From Albimonas sp963816545 (GTDB lineage: Bacteria; Pseudomonadota; Alphaproteobacteria; Rhodobacterales; Rhodobacteraceae): 64,000 bases of DNA. Positions within the stretch are counted from its first letter, which is position 1; the number at the start of each line of letters is the position of its first letter. Location: NCBI GenBank assembly GCA_963816545.1, contig CAWFLE010000007.1:372001-436000 (forward strand), written 5' to 3'. A model generated the notes under the pieces. It saw only the letters and a list, made by a program, of their open reading frames with translations, searched no databases and was not told the DNA's origin. The translations under genes were made by a program, and so were the position numbers. Of the stretch, positions 10,188 through 18,835 are shown in pieces.

Positions 10188-10877
10188 ATGGCCCAACCCC
10201 CGCGCCGCCTCTCCCTGACCGAACGCCCCGAGATCCCGCTCGACGGGCTCCTTCTCGGCTACGGCGCCATGGCGCCCTTCCCGGCCGCCGCCGCCCTGAT
10301 CCTCGCGGTCCCGGAGACCGAGCCCCAGGCCCTCCCCCTCCTGCGCCTCTGGGCGGCGGCGATCCTGCTCTTCCTGGCGGGCGTTCGCCGCGGCCTCTCC
10401 TTCCGGACCGAGGGCGGGCCCCGCCTCTCGCAGGTCGCCATGACCCTCTGGCTGTTCGGCGCGGGCCTCCTGTCGCTGCTGGCGCCGCCCGCGGCGTCGC
10501 TGGCCGTCCAGCTCGCCGCCTACCTCTCGCTCCTCGCGCTGGACCCGCTGGCGGCGCGGCGCGGCGAGGCGCCTCTATACTTCCTGCGCCTGCGCCCTGC
10601 GCAGATGACGATCCCCGCCGTCTGCCTCGTCCTCCTGCTCACGTTGACCTTACGTCGCGCACAGGCCGCGAAACGCCGCCGCAGGCGGGCGACAAAACCG
10701 CTCCGGGGGCGTATATGCCCGGTGAATCGCCCCAGAAGGAGACCGAGCCATGGACGCCAAGACCCGCGACAGCGGCTTCTTCGCCGACACCCTCGCCGAC
10801 CGCGACCCGGAGATCTTCCGCGCCATCCAGGGCGAGCTCGGCCGCCAGCGCGACGAGATCGAGCTGATCGCCTCTGA
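10188..10877 (+). CDS. DUF3429-like inner-membrane protein (3' end uncertain)
   Basis: From the ATG at 10188 (MAQPPRRLSLTERPE) the frame encodes five hydrophobic segments separated by short Arg-rich loops, matching small DUF3429-type membrane proteins of about 150 residues. The convincing membrane part ends near 10650. The frame then stays open into the start of glyA as an Arg/Pro-rich shadow and stops only at 10877. A natural end at the TGA 10645-10647 in the neighbouring frame, reached after a one-base slip, is likely. It directly precedes glyA. Function unknown. Confidence 0.5.
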   Translation: MAQPPRRLSLTERPEIPLDGLLLGYGAMAPFPAAAALILAVPETEPQALPLLRLWAAAILLFLAGVRRGLSFRTEGGPRLSQVAMTLWLFGAGLLSLLAPPAASLAVQLAAYLSLLALDPLAARRGEAPLYFLRLRPAQMTIPAVCLVLLLTLTLRRAQAAKRRRRRATKPLRGRICPVNRPRRRPSHGRQDPRQRLLRRHPRRPRPGDLPRHPGRARPPARRDRADRL

Positions 10878-12045
10878 GAACATCGTCTCCCGCGCCGTGC
10901 TGGAGGCGCAGGGCTCGGTGATGACCAACAAGTACGCCGAGGGCTATCCGGGCAAGCGCTATTACGGCGGCTGCCAGTGGGTGGACGTGGCCGAGGAGCT
11001 GGCCATCGAGCGCGCCAAGCAGCTCTTCAACGCGGGCTTCGCCAACGTGCAGCCCAACTCCGGCTCCCAGATGAATCAGGCGGTGTTCCTGGCCCTGCTC
11101 CAGCCCGGCGACACCTTCATGGGGCTGGACCTGAACTCCGGCGGCCACCTCACCCACGGCTCGCCGGTCAACATGTCCGGCAAGTGGTTCAACGTGGTCT
11201 CCTACGGCGTGCGCCAGCAGGACCACCTGATCGACATGGACGAGGTCCGCGACAAGGCCCGCGCCAGCAAGCCCAAGCTGATCCTCGCCGGCGGCACCGC
11301 CTATTCCCGGAGCTGGGACTGGGCCGCCTTCCGGGAGATCGCGGACGAGGTCGGCGCTTGGCTGATGGTGGACATGGCCCATATCGCGGGGCTGGTGGCG
11401 GGCGGCGCCCACGCCTCCCCTGTCCCCCACGCGGATGTCGTGACCTCCACCACCCACAAGTCGCTCCGCGGCCCGCGCGGCGGCCTGATCCTCACCAACC
11501 GCGAGGACGTGGCCAAGAAGGTCAACTCCGCCGTCTTCCCCGGCATGCAGGGCGGCCCCCTGATGCACGCCATCGCCGGCAAGGCCGTGGCCTTCGGCGA
11601 GGCGCTGCGCCCCGAATTCCGCGCCTACGCCCACCAGGTCGTGGCCAACGCGCAGGCCATGGCGGACGAGCTGATGAAGGGCGGCGTGGACATCGTCTCC
11701 GGCGGCACCGACAACCACCTCTGCCTCGCCGACCTCCGCCCCAAGAAGGTCACCGGCAAGGCCGCCGAGGCCGCGCTGGGCCGCGCCCACATCACCTGCA
11801 ACAAGAACGGCGTGCCCTTCGACCCGGAGAAGCCCTTCGTGACCTCCGGCGTGCGCCTCGGCGCCCCCGCCGGCACCACCCGCGGCTTCGCCGAGGCGGA
11901 GTTCCGCGAGATCTCCCGCATGATCGTGGAGGTGCTGGACGCCCACGCCGCCGCCGGCGACGCCGGAGACCCGCAGGTCGAGGCGAAGATCAAGGAGCAG
12001 GCGACCGCCCTCTGCCGCCGCTTCCCCATCTACCCCACGCTCTGA
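10750..12045 (+). CDS. glyA: Serine hydroxymethyltransferase
   Basis: PLP enzyme that converts serine and tetrahydrofolate to glycine and 5,10-methylene-THF. The protein has 431 residues, standard for bacteria. The PLP lysine is K237 in VVTSTTHKSLRGPRGG, with D208 and H211 (VDMAHIAG) stacking against the cofactor. The N-terminal LIASENIVS and the substrate loop YYGGC are present. AAGGAG at 10736-10741 is a strong ribosome-binding site. It heads a run with DUF378, nrdR and rib genes, but a strong hairpin follows, so it is probably monocistronic. Confidence 0.97.
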   Translation: MDAKTRDSGFFADTLADRDPEIFRAIQGELGRQRDEIELIASENIVSRAVLEAQGSVMTNKYAEGYPGKRYYGGCQWVDVAEELAIERAKQLFNAGFANVQPNSGSQMNQAVFLALLQPGDTFMGLDLNSGGHLTHGSPVNMSGKWFNVVSYGVRQQDHLIDMDEVRDKARASKPKLILAGGTAYSRSWDWAAFREIADEVGAWLMVDMAHIAGLVAGGAHASPVPHADVVTSTTHKSLRGPRGGLILTNREDVAKKVNSAVFPGMQGGPLMHAIAGKAVAFGEALRPEFRAYAHQVVANAQAMADELMKGGVDIVSGGTDNHLCLADLRPKKVTGKAAEAALGRAHITCNKNGVPFDPEKPFVTSGVRLGAPAGTTRGFAEAEFREISRMIVEVLDAHAAAGDAGDPQVEAKIKEQATALCRRFPIYPTL

Positions 12046-12052
12046 CGACGAA

Positions 12053-12084
12053 GGCCATGGCCGGAGCCCCCTCCGGCCATGGCC
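12053..12084 (+). terminator. Perfect 14-bp hairpin downstream of glyA
   Basis: 12053-12066 and 12071-12084 form a perfect 14-bp inverted repeat around CCCC, starting 8 bp after the glyA stop. No T tract follows. The position makes it the likely glyA transcript end. Confidence 0.6.
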
Positions 12085-12332
12085 CGGTCCCAAGTCGCCC
12101 ACGCCACGCTGCGAGGGGCCGCCGAACACGACGCAGGAGGCGGCCCCGGACCTGTCGACGTCCATCCAGACCGATTCGCCGTGACCGCGCCGTGACTCGG
12201 ATCAATTCGTAAAATCCTCCGCGTCCCCGCCGCTTGGCCGCCCAAAGCCCCGCATTGCGACGATTTCAAGGAACGCCGGGGGCCCCGCCCGCGTTGCCGC
12301 CCCATGAGCGAGCAGCCACGGGAGACCTCGCA

Positions 12333-12560
12333 ATGAAGATCGTCAACATCATCGCCCTCGTGCTCATCATCGTGGGCGGCCTGAACTGGGGCCTCATCGG
12401 CCTCTTCGACTTCAACCTCGTTTCCGCCATCTTCGGCGTGGACAGCTGGTTCACCAACCTCGTCTACATCCTGGTCGGCGTCGCGGCGATCTGGGGCTTC
12501 GTGCTCCTGCGTCCGCTCTCGTCGGACCACGCCCACGACCGCCACGCCCACAACCACTGA
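12333..12560 (+). CDS. DUF378 family small membrane protein
   Basis: A 75-residue protein starting MKIVNIIALVLIIVGGLNWG, the hallmark opening of DUF378 (YuzA-like) proteins. Two membrane helices flank a short loop (DFNLVSAIFGVDSW), and the tail is His/Asp-rich (DHAHDRHAHNH), which could bind metal. GGGAG lies upstream of the ATG at 12333. A longer frame from 12234 lacks a plausible N terminus. Function unknown. A GC-rich hairpin follows at 12614-12640. Confidence 0.8.
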   Translation: MKIVNIIALVLIIVGGLNWGLIGLFDFNLVSAIFGVDSWFTNLVYILVGVAAIWGFVLLRPLSSDHAHDRHAHNH

Positions 12561-12613
12561 CGGACGCGACGCCAGCGCGGCCACCCGGTCCCGGACCAGC
12601 CGGCCCGCGCAAC

Positions 12614-12640
12614 GGGCCGCCCCTGCCAAGGGGGCGGCCC
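12614..12640 (+). terminator. Hairpin between the DUF378 gene and nrdR
   Basis: 12614-12623 pairs perfectly with 12631-12640 (10 bp, 7-nt loop). It lies 53 bp after the DUF378 stop and upstream of a TATATT box (12696-12701) that could be the nrdR -10 element. Confidence 0.5.
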
Positions 12641-12731
12641 ATCCGCATATCTGGGGCCCGTGCATCGCCCCCTACCCAAGCGATAGTCCTGTCCCTATAT
12701 TGTCGGCGCCCGAAGCCCGAGGGGGACCGAC

Positions 12732-13196
12732 ATGCGCTGCCCGTTCTGCGGAAACGCCGACACACAGGTGAAGGACAGCCGTCCGGCCGAGGATCACGTC
12801 GCGATCCGCCGCCGCCGCTTCTGCCCCGCCTGCGGGGGCCGCTTCACCACCTATGAGCGCGTTCAGCTCCGCGACCTCGTGGTGGTCAAGAAGAACGGAA
12901 GGCGGGAGGATTTCGACCGCGACAAGCTCGCCCGCTCCATCCGCATCGCCCTCCAGAAGCGCCCGGTGGAGCTGGAGCGCGTGGAGCAGATGATCTCCGG
13001 CATCGTGCGGCGGCTGGAAAGCAAGGGCGACACCGACATCCCCTCCGACGAGATCGGCCAGATCGTGATGGAGGCGCTCGCGCGCATCGACACGGTCGCT
13101 TATGTCCGGTTCGCCAGCGTCTACAAGAACTTCCAGGAGGCCGACGATTTCGAGGATTTCGTCGCCGAGCTCCGCCCCATCGCCCGTCCCGACTGA
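12732..13196 (+). CDS. nrdR: Transcriptional repressor NrdR
   Basis: Zinc-ribbon and ATP-cone repressor of ribonucleotide reductase genes. The 154-residue protein has Cys3-Cys6 and Cys31-Cys34 as the zinc ribbon (MRCPFCGNAD, RRFCPACGGRFTTYE), then the ATP-cone from VVVKKNGRREDFDRDKL to YVRFASVYKNF. Length is normal. A TATATT box sits 31 bp upstream of the ATG, in CCCTATATTGTCGG, which partly resembles a NrdR box, so self-control is possible. The glyA/nrdR/ribD neighbourhood is common in alphaproteobacteria. Confidence 0.96.
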   Translation: MRCPFCGNADTQVKDSRPAEDHVAIRRRRFCPACGGRFTTYERVQLRDLVVVKKNGRREDFDRDKLARSIRIALQKRPVELERVEQMISGIVRRLESKGDTDIPSDEIGQIVMEALARIDTVAYVRFASVYKNFQEADDFEDFVAELRPIARPD

Positions 13197-13214
13197 CCCA
13201 GCCGCGGAGGCCCC

Positions 13215-14324
13215 ATGGCCGCCCCCACCCCGGAGGAGGACCGCCGCTGGATGCGCCTCGCCCTCGCGCTGGCGCGCCGGGGCCTCGGCCGCGTGGCCCC
13301 CAACCCCGCCGTCGGCTGCGTGATCGTGAAGGACGGCCGGCTTCTGGGCCGCGGCTGGACCAGGCCCGGCGGCCGCCCCCACGCCGAGACCGAGGCTCTC
13401 CGCCAGGCCGGCGAGGCCGCAGGCGGCGCCACCGCCTATGTGACGCTGGAGCCCTGCGCCCATCACGGCAAGACCCCTCCCTGCGCCGACGCGCTCGCGG
13501 TGGCGGGCGTCGCGCGCGTGGTCGCCGCGGCGGGCGATCCGGACCCGCGGGTGAACGGCAAGGGCCTCGCCAAGCTGCGCGAGGCGGGCGTCGCGGTCGA
13601 AACCGGCCTCCTTCAGGACGAGGCCGAGGAGATGAACCGCGGCTTCCTCTCCCGCCACCGCCGCGGCCGGCCGTGGCTGACCCTGAAGCTCGCCTCCAGC
13701 CTCGACGGCCGCATCGCCACCGCCTCGGGCGACAGCCGCTGGATCACAGGGGCCGAGAGCCGCCGCCTCGTCCACCTGATGCGCGCGGAATCCGACGCGA
13801 TCCTCGTCGGCGCCGGCACGCTGCGCGCCGACGACCCAGCCCTCGACGTGCGGATCGAGGGGATGGAGGAGCGCAGCCCCCTGCCCGTCCTCCTCGACCC
13901 GTCGCTTTCGCTCCCCGCACGGAGCCGCCTCGCCCGCGCGGCGGGCGCGCGTCCGGTCCTCGCCCTGCACGGCCCGAACCCGGACCCCTCGCACGCCGCC
14001 CGCCTGCGCGCGGCGGGCGTGGAGCTTCAGGAGGTCGCCCCCGCCCCCGCCGGCCTCGACCCCGCCGCCTGCCTGCGCGCGCTTGCGGACCGCGGCGTCA
14101 ACATCGCCTTCTGCGAAGGGGGCGGCCGCCTCGCCGCCTCCCTCCTCCACGCCGGGCTGGTGGACGAGATCGCCTGGTTCGCCGGCGGCGTCGCCTTGGG
14201 CGAGGACGCCCTGCCCGCCCTCGGCCCCCTCGGCCTCTCCCGCCTCGCGGACGCCTCCCGCTGGACCTGCATCTCCCACCGCCGCATGGGGCCGGACGCG
14301 CTGACCCTCTGGCGGCCCGCCTGA
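13215..14324 (+). CDS. ribD: Bifunctional riboflavin biosynthesis deaminase/reductase RibD
   Basis: Deaminates and then reduces the GTP cyclohydrolase II product in riboflavin synthesis. The N-terminal deaminase has the zinc motif H56-A57-E58 and P80-C81...C90 (PHAETEA, LEPCAHHGKTPPC). The C-terminal reductase begins near residue 150 (LTLKLASSLDGRIA) and includes DAILVGAGTLRADDP. The 369 residues are complete. It starts 18 bp after nrdR, probably co-transcribed, and ribE follows after one small gene. Confidence 0.96.
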   Translation: MAAPTPEEDRRWMRLALALARRGLGRVAPNPAVGCVIVKDGRLLGRGWTRPGGRPHAETEALRQAGEAAGGATAYVTLEPCAHHGKTPPCADALAVAGVARVVAAAGDPDPRVNGKGLAKLREAGVAVETGLLQDEAEEMNRGFLSRHRRGRPWLTLKLASSLDGRIATASGDSRWITGAESRRLVHLMRAESDAILVGAGTLRADDPALDVRIEGMEERSPLPVLLDPSLSLPARSRLARAAGARPVLALHGPNPDPSHAARLRAAGVELQEVAPAPAGLDPAACLRALADRGVNIAFCEGGGRLAASLLHAGLVDEIAWFAGGVALGEDALPALGPLGLSRLADASRWTCISHRRMGPDALTLWRPA

Positions 14325-14343
14325 CATCCCCGCGAGACCCGCC

Positions 14344-14757
14344 ATGCACGGCCGCGGCGCCCGCACCTTCGCCGCTCACGGCGCAAGGCCCGGGAACCCG
14401 AGGCGGTCCCGGGCGGCCTGGAGCGACCGCTTCGACTGGATCGTCCTCACGGTGTGGCGAGACCGCCGGAACCCGGAGCGCGAGGCCTTCCACCTCCCCT
14501 CGTGGCACGGGGCCGGCAACGAGGAGCGCCGCGCGCTGCTGGAGCGGGTCGCCGTCGGCGACATCGTCCGCGTCATCCTGTGCGAGGCCGGGCGCCCCAC
14601 CGCCGAGCCGCGCGAGTTGAAGGCGCAGTGGGCGGACGACCGGGCCTTCCTCCTCAGGGAGAAGGAGGCGGGCGGCGGCTTCGTCGCGGCGCCGGACATG
14701 GCCCTCCCCCGCCTCCCCCTGCTCCGCGCCCTTGCTCCGGCGCGGACGCGGGACTAG
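14344..14757 (+). CDS. Hypothetical protein in the rib operon
   Basis: A 137-residue frame fills most of the gap between ribD (ends 14324) and ribE (starts 14789). It has an Arg-rich N terminus, then a segment with ordinary residue composition (DRFDWIVLTVWRDRRNPE, FHLPSWHGAGNEERRALLER, GDIVRVILCE). That middle part looks like real coding sequence with a WH motif. I do not recognise a family. The true start may be inside, since the first 25 residues are low complexity. Confidence 0.5.
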   Translation: MHGRGARTFAAHGARPGNPRRSRAAWSDRFDWIVLTVWRDRRNPEREAFHLPSWHGAGNEERRALLERVAVGDIVRVILCEAGRPTAEPRELKAQWADDRAFLLREKEAGGGFVAAPDMALPRLPLLRALAPARTRD

Positions 14758-14788
14758 GTCAGGCCGACCCCAAGCGGAGGAGAGCCCC

Positions 14789-15388
14789 ATGTTCACCGGC
14801 ATCGTCACCGACATCGGCGAGATCGCCTCGGTCGAGAAGGCCGGCGACCTGCGCGCGCGCATCCTCTGCGGACCCGCCACCGCGAAGGCGGACCTCGGCG
14901 CCTCCATCGCCTGCGACGGCGTCTGCCTGACGGTGGTGGACCGAGGCGAGGCCGACGGCCGCGGCTGGTTCGACGTGGACGTCTCGGCCGAGACGGTGTC
15001 GAAGACCACCCTCGCCGCCTGGACCTCCGGCAAGCGGATCAACCTGGAGCGGTCGCTGAAGGTGGGGGACGAGCTCGGCGGCCACATCGTCACGGGCCAC
15101 GTGGACGGCGTGGCGGAGGTGCTGTCCGAGACGGACGAGGGCGATTCCACCCGCATCCGCTTCCGGGCGCCCGAGGGCCTTGCGCGGTTCATCGCCTCCA
15201 AGGGCTCGGTGGCGCTGAACGGCACGTCGCTGACGGTGAACGAGGTGGAGGACGACGTCTTCGGCGTGAACCTGATCCCACACACCAAGACCGTCACCAC
15301 CTGGGGCGACGTGAAGCCCGGCGGCCGCGTGAACCTCGAGATCGACACGCTGGCCCGCTACGTCGCGCGCCTCGCCGAAGCGGGCTGA
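14789..15388 (+). CDS. ribE: Riboflavin synthase, alpha chain
   Basis: Dismutates two lumazine molecules to riboflavin and the RibH substrate. The 199-residue protein starts MFTGIVTDIGEI, the family signature. It has the two lumazine-binding barrel repeats, each with a GHVDG/NGTSLTV-type motif (HIVTGHVDGV, ALNGTSLTVN). I chose the ATG at 14789 after CGGAGGAG rather than the earlier frame start. It is the last plus-strand gene of the first rib block; ribB, ribH and nusB resume at 17229. Confidence 0.96.
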   Translation: MFTGIVTDIGEIASVEKAGDLRARILCGPATAKADLGASIACDGVCLTVVDRGEADGRGWFDVDVSAETVSKTTLAAWTSGKRINLERSLKVGDELGGHIVTGHVDGVAEVLSETDEGDSTRIRFRAPEGLARFIASKGSVALNGTSLTVNEVEDDVFGVNLIPHTKTVTTWGDVKPGGRVNLEIDTLARYVARLAEAG

Positions 15389-15531
15389 GGCGCCGGCAGG
15401 CCGCAAAAAAGCGGCCCGCGCGGAGGGATTTTCCGGCGGCCGCGAGGGGGTCTCGCGCTCAGGTCTCCGGTTTTGCAATGGCTTGCGGGGCGTTGCGCGA
15501 TCCCCCGACCAGCGCGGTCCTCCCGTCCTGC

Positions 15532-15568
15532 GTTTCGCTGCGAAACATGGGGCGTTTCGCAGCGAAAC
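15532..15568. promoter_or_regulatory. Pair of 15-bp palindromes GTTTCGCNGCGAAAC
   Basis: 15532-15546 and 15554-15568 are both palindromes, GTTTCGCTGCGAAAC and GTTTCGCAGCGAAAC, 22 bp apart centre to centre (two helical turns). They lie in the 196-bp convergent gap between ribE and the serine hydrolase. The spacing is typical of a dimeric repressor operator, but there is no divergent promoter here. The two copies can also pair with each other as one large hairpin, so a bidirectional terminator is an alternative. Confidence 0.5.
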
Positions 15569-15584
15569 ATCTTGAGGCCGCGGC

Positions 15585-16853
15585 TCAGTCCTGCGCCGTC
15601 TCGCCGGTCATGGCGCCGTAGACCATGTTCTTCAGGATCCAGCGCATCTTCACCCGGGCGGGCGGCGACTGCATCATGTAGACCACGCTCATGTCGTTGA
15701 CCGGGTCGTTCCACCAGTAGGTGCCGGCCGCGCCGCCCCAGTTGTACTCGCCCGCCACGCCGTTGACCGAGGACACGCCCCGGTCCGCGCGCACCGCAAC
15801 GCCGAGCCCGAAGCCGTAGCCCTCGCCCGGCAGGTAGTACTTGCCGGGCTCGATCTTCTCCCCGAGATGGTCGGAGGTCATCCAGGCCACCGTCTCGGGG
15901 CTCAGGATGCGGGTCCCGTCAAGCTCGCCGCCGTTCATCAGCATCGTGGCGAAGCGCGAGTAGTCGTGGAGGGTGGAGACGAGCCCGCCGCCGCCGGATT
16001 CGAAGGCCGCCTCCTCCCGCGGGTCGAACATGTCGAACTGGCCGATCTTCGCGTCCTCGGGGTAAGCCTCTGCGATCCGGTCATGCTTGGACTGGTCGGT
16101 CAGGAAGAAGGACGTGTCCTCCATCTTCAGCGGCTCGAACACGTTCGTCTGCAGGAACTCGCCCAGCTTCTGGCCCGATACCACTTCGATCACGGCGCCC
16201 AGCACGTCGGTGGCGCGGGAGTACTCCCACGTCGTCCCCGGCTGGTGCTCCAGCGGCAGGCCCGCGAGCTGGCGGGCGGTCGCCATGTTGTCGAGGTCCT
16301 TGGAGCCGACGCCCGCTTCCTTGTAGGCGTCCCGCGCAGGCCCGGAGCCGAAGAAGCCGTAGGTCAGGCCCGAGGTGTGGCGCATCAGGTCCTGCACCGT
16401 CATCGCGCCCTTGGCCGGCTCGGTCGCGACCGTGCCGTCGGCGTTCTTCCCGGTCGCGACCTTCATGTCCTTGAACTCGGGAATATACTGCGAAACGGGA
16501 GCCCCGATGTCGAGCTCGCCCCGCTCCACCAGCATCAGCGCGGCGACCGAGGTGATCGGCTTGCTCATGGAGTAGATGCGGTAGATCGCGTCTTCGGACA
16601 GGGCGTCGCCGTCGGGCGTGAGCTTGCCCATCGTGGTCATGTGGGCGATCCGGCCGTCGCGCACGATCATGATCGCGGCGCCGGGCATCTCGCCGGCGTC
16701 GATTTCCATCTGGATGCGCGCGTCAAGGGCCTGCAGCGCCTCGGGTGAGAAGCCGAGCGCGGCGGCGTCGCCGGTCGGCAGCGGCTCGGCGAACAGCGGG
16801 CCGGCCGCAAGGGCCAGCGCGCCCGCAAGGGCGGCGGGGGCGAAAGGTCTCAT
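15585..16853 (-). CDS. Secreted serine hydrolase, beta-lactamase class C fold
   Basis: A 422-residue protein with a signal peptide (MRPFAPAALAGALALAAGPLFA). The catalytic SxxK motif is SMSK in YRIYSMSKPITS, and YSRAT may supply the Tyr of the YxN-like motif. GYGFGLG and GAAGTYWW are typical of class C beta-lactamase-like esterases and D-aminopeptidases. GGGAGGAG precedes the ATG at 16853. It is transcribed towards ribE and interrupts the rib gene run. The substrate cannot be told; esterase or peptidase activity is as likely as beta-lactamase. Confidence 0.85.
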   Translation of the reverse strand: MRPFAPAALAGALALAAGPLFAEPLPTGDAAALGFSPEALQALDARIQMEIDAGEMPGAAIMIVRDGRIAHMTTMGKLTPDGDALSEDAIYRIYSMSKPITSVAALMLVERGELDIGAPVSQYIPEFKDMKVATGKNADGTVATEPAKGAMTVQDLMRHTSGLTYGFFGSGPARDAYKEAGVGSKDLDNMATARQLAGLPLEHQPGTTWEYSRATDVLGAVIEVVSGQKLGEFLQTNVFEPLKMEDTSFFLTDQSKHDRIAEAYPEDAKIGQFDMFDPREEAAFESGGGGLVSTLHDYSRFATMLMNGGELDGTRILSPETVAWMTSDHLGEKIEPGKYYLPGEGYGFGLGVAVRADRGVSSVNGVAGEYNWGGAAGTYWWNDPVNDMSVVYMMQSPPARVKMRWILKNMVYGAMTGETAQD

Positions 16854-17082
16854 GTTTGCTCCTCCCAGTGTCGGTCGACGCGGGAGAGACGCCCGCACCG
16901 CCGTTGCAAGCGAAGGTAGAGCGGACAGGGCGCGTGGGAAAGCCTCCGCCGAGATGACGCAGCGGCGCCGCCCGAAACTCCTTCGGGGGCGCCGCGCCGG
17001 CCCGCGGGCCCGTGGCGGAGGCGGCGCCCGCGGCGCATTGCCGGCCGCCCGCCGCTGGCCCCCGGCGCCAAGGCTCCCCCGG

Positions 17083-17139
17083 CCCGCCACGCGCCGCGGG
17101 CGGTCGGCCCGCCAGAGGCGGAAGGGTCGGCGCGGCGCC
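17083..17139. repeat. 57-bp dispersed palindromic repeat, copy C
   Basis: Runs from CCCGCCACGCGCCGCGGGCG to TCGGCGCGGCGCC with the same 57-bp length as copies A, B and D. It lies in the 375-bp gap between the serine hydrolase start (16853) and ribB (17229). I see no FMN riboswitch or other RNA gene in that gap. Confidence 0.6.
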
Positions 17140-17228
17140 TCCGCGGGCAGGTCGGCGCGCCCCGGCTGGAAACCCGCCCGCATCCGCGATACCACCGCGG
17201 CGGATCCAAGGGACGGGGCGCGGAACTC

Positions 17229-18350
17229 ATGAGCGGCAACGAAGACTTCAAGGACGCCATCTCCTCGGTGGAGGAGATCCTGGAGGACGCGCGCAACGGG
17301 CGCATGTTCATCCTCGTGGACCACGAGGACCGGGAGAACGAGGGCGACCTCGTGATCCCCGCCCAGATGGCGACCCCCGACGCGATCAACTTCATGGCGA
17401 CCCACGGGCGCGGGCTGATCTGCCTTGCGATGAAGGGGGAGCGGATCGACGAGCTGGGCCTGCCGCTGATGGCCTCCAACAACCAGAGCCGGCACGAGAC
17501 CGCCTTCACCACCTCGATCGAGGCGCGGGAGGGGGTGACCACCGGCATCTCCGCCCATGACCGGGCGCGGACCGTGTCGGTCGCGATCGACACGCGGTCG
17601 GGGCCGCAGGACCTGGCGACGCCGGGGCATGTGTTCCCGCTGCGCGCCAAGGACGGGGGGGTGCTGGTCCGCGCCGGCCATACCGAGGCTGCGGTGGACA
17701 TCTCGCGCCTCGCGGGGCTGAACCCCGCCGGCGTGATCTGCGAGATCATGAAGGAGGACGGGACCATGGCCCGCCTCCCCGACCTCGTGAGCTTCGCGCA
17801 GCGGCACGGGCTGAAGATCGGCACCATCTCGGACCTGATCGCCTACCGGCGGCGCAACGACAACCTGGTGCGGGAGGCCGCGGCCCAGCCCTTCGCGTCG
17901 CCCCACGGGGGCGAGTGGCTGCTGCGGGTCTTCACCGACGAGCCCGGCCACGGCGAGCATCTGGCGCTGACCAAGGGCGACCTGGGCGCGCCGGGGCCGG
18001 TGCTGGTGCGGATGCATGTGCTCAACCCGCTCGACGACGTGCTGGGCGCGCATCCCGAGCGGGCGGGGCTGCTCCCCGCCGCCATGCGCGCCATCGCGAA
18101 GGAGGGACGCGGGGTCGTGGTCCTGTTGCGCGACACCACGCCGGGGATGCTGACCGCGGCGCTGGGGGGGGCGAAGGCGCCCGTGAGCTCCAACACGCTG
18201 AGGCAGTACGGGATCGGGGCGCAGATCCTCGCGGCGCTGGGGGTGCATGAGATGGAGCTTCTGTCGAATTCCGCCGCGCCGAAGGTGGTGGGGCTGGAGG
18301 GCTACGGGCTGTCGATCCACGGCGTCCGCGCCATCCCGAAGGAGGACTGA
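17229..18350 (+). CDS. ribB: 3,4-dihydroxy-2-butanone-4-phosphate synthase with degenerate RibA-like domain
   Basis: The N-terminal half (residues 1-210) is RibB, which makes the four-carbon unit of riboflavin from ribulose 5-phosphate. DRENEGD at 34-40 and GHTEA at 150-154 are catalytic motifs. The C-terminal half resembles GTP cyclohydrolase II in layout (ending SNTLRQYGIGAQIL and LEGYGLSIHG). The zinc-ligand cysteines of RibA are missing: the equivalent region reads VRMHVLNPLDDVLGAHP. The second half is therefore probably not a working cyclohydrolase, a known arrangement in alphaproteobacteria. It is followed after 2 bp by ribH. Confidence 0.93.
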   Translation: MSGNEDFKDAISSVEEILEDARNGRMFILVDHEDRENEGDLVIPAQMATPDAINFMATHGRGLICLAMKGERIDELGLPLMASNNQSRHETAFTTSIEAREGVTTGISAHDRARTVSVAIDTRSGPQDLATPGHVFPLRAKDGGVLVRAGHTEAAVDISRLAGLNPAGVICEIMKEDGTMARLPDLVSFAQRHGLKIGTISDLIAYRRRNDNLVREAAAQPFASPHGGEWLLRVFTDEPGHGEHLALTKGDLGAPGPVLVRMHVLNPLDDVLGAHPERAGLLPAAMRAIAKEGRGVVVLLRDTTPGMLTAALGGAKAPVSSNTLRQYGIGAQILAALGVHEMELLSNSAAPKVVGLEGYGLSIHGVRAIPKED

Positions 18351-18352
18351 CC

Positions 18353-18835
18353 ATGGCGAGCCATGAGGCGCAGGGGGTCCTGCCGCGCCCGGATTTCGGG
18401 GGGTTGGGGCCGAACGTGCTGCTGGTCGCGGCGCCGTTCTACCGCCGGATCGCGGACTGGATGATCGAGGGCGCGCGCGCCGAGATCGAGGCCGCGGGCG
18501 GCACGCATGAGCTGATTGAGGTGCCGGGCGCGCTGGAGGTTCCGGGCGCCATCCGCATGGCGCAGAAGGCCGGCGGCTACGAGGCCTACGTGGCGCTGGG
18601 CTGCATCATCCGGGGCGAGACCTACCATTTCGAGCTGGTGTGCAACGAGAGCGGGCGGGGGCTGACCCTGCTGGGGCTGGAGGGGCTGGCCATCGGCAAC
18701 GGCATCCTGACCACCGAGGACATGGCCCAGGCGGAGGTCCGGGCGGACCCCGCGCGCATGAACAAGGGCGGCGGGGCGGCGGCGGCGGCGCTGCATCTGG
18801 CGGCGCTGGCGCGGCGCTTCGGGGCCGCGCGATGA
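18353..18835 (+). CDS. ribH: 6,7-dimethyl-8-ribityllumazine synthase
   Basis: Condenses the RibB and RibD products to lumazine. The 160-residue protein has the family core: VAAPFYRRIADWMIEGA, then EVPGALEVPGAIRMA, ALGCIIRGETYHFE with the active-site His, and GNGILTTEDMAQA. Length is normal for an icosahedral or pentameric lumazine synthase. Its stop overlaps the nusB start (ATGA). Confidence 0.96.
   Translation: MASHEAQGVLPRPDFGGLGPNVLLVAAPFYRRIADWMIEGARAEIEAAGGTHELIEVPGALEVPGAIRMAQKAGGYEAYVALGCIIRGETYHFELVCNESGRGLTLLGLEGLAIGNGILTTEDMAQAEVRADPARMNKGGGAAAAALHLAALARRFGAAR

Noticed and set aside
16854..17228. FMN riboswitch upstream of ribB
   Set aside because: I looked for the conserved RFN-element stems and found none; the gap holds only GC-rich hairpins and repeat copy C.
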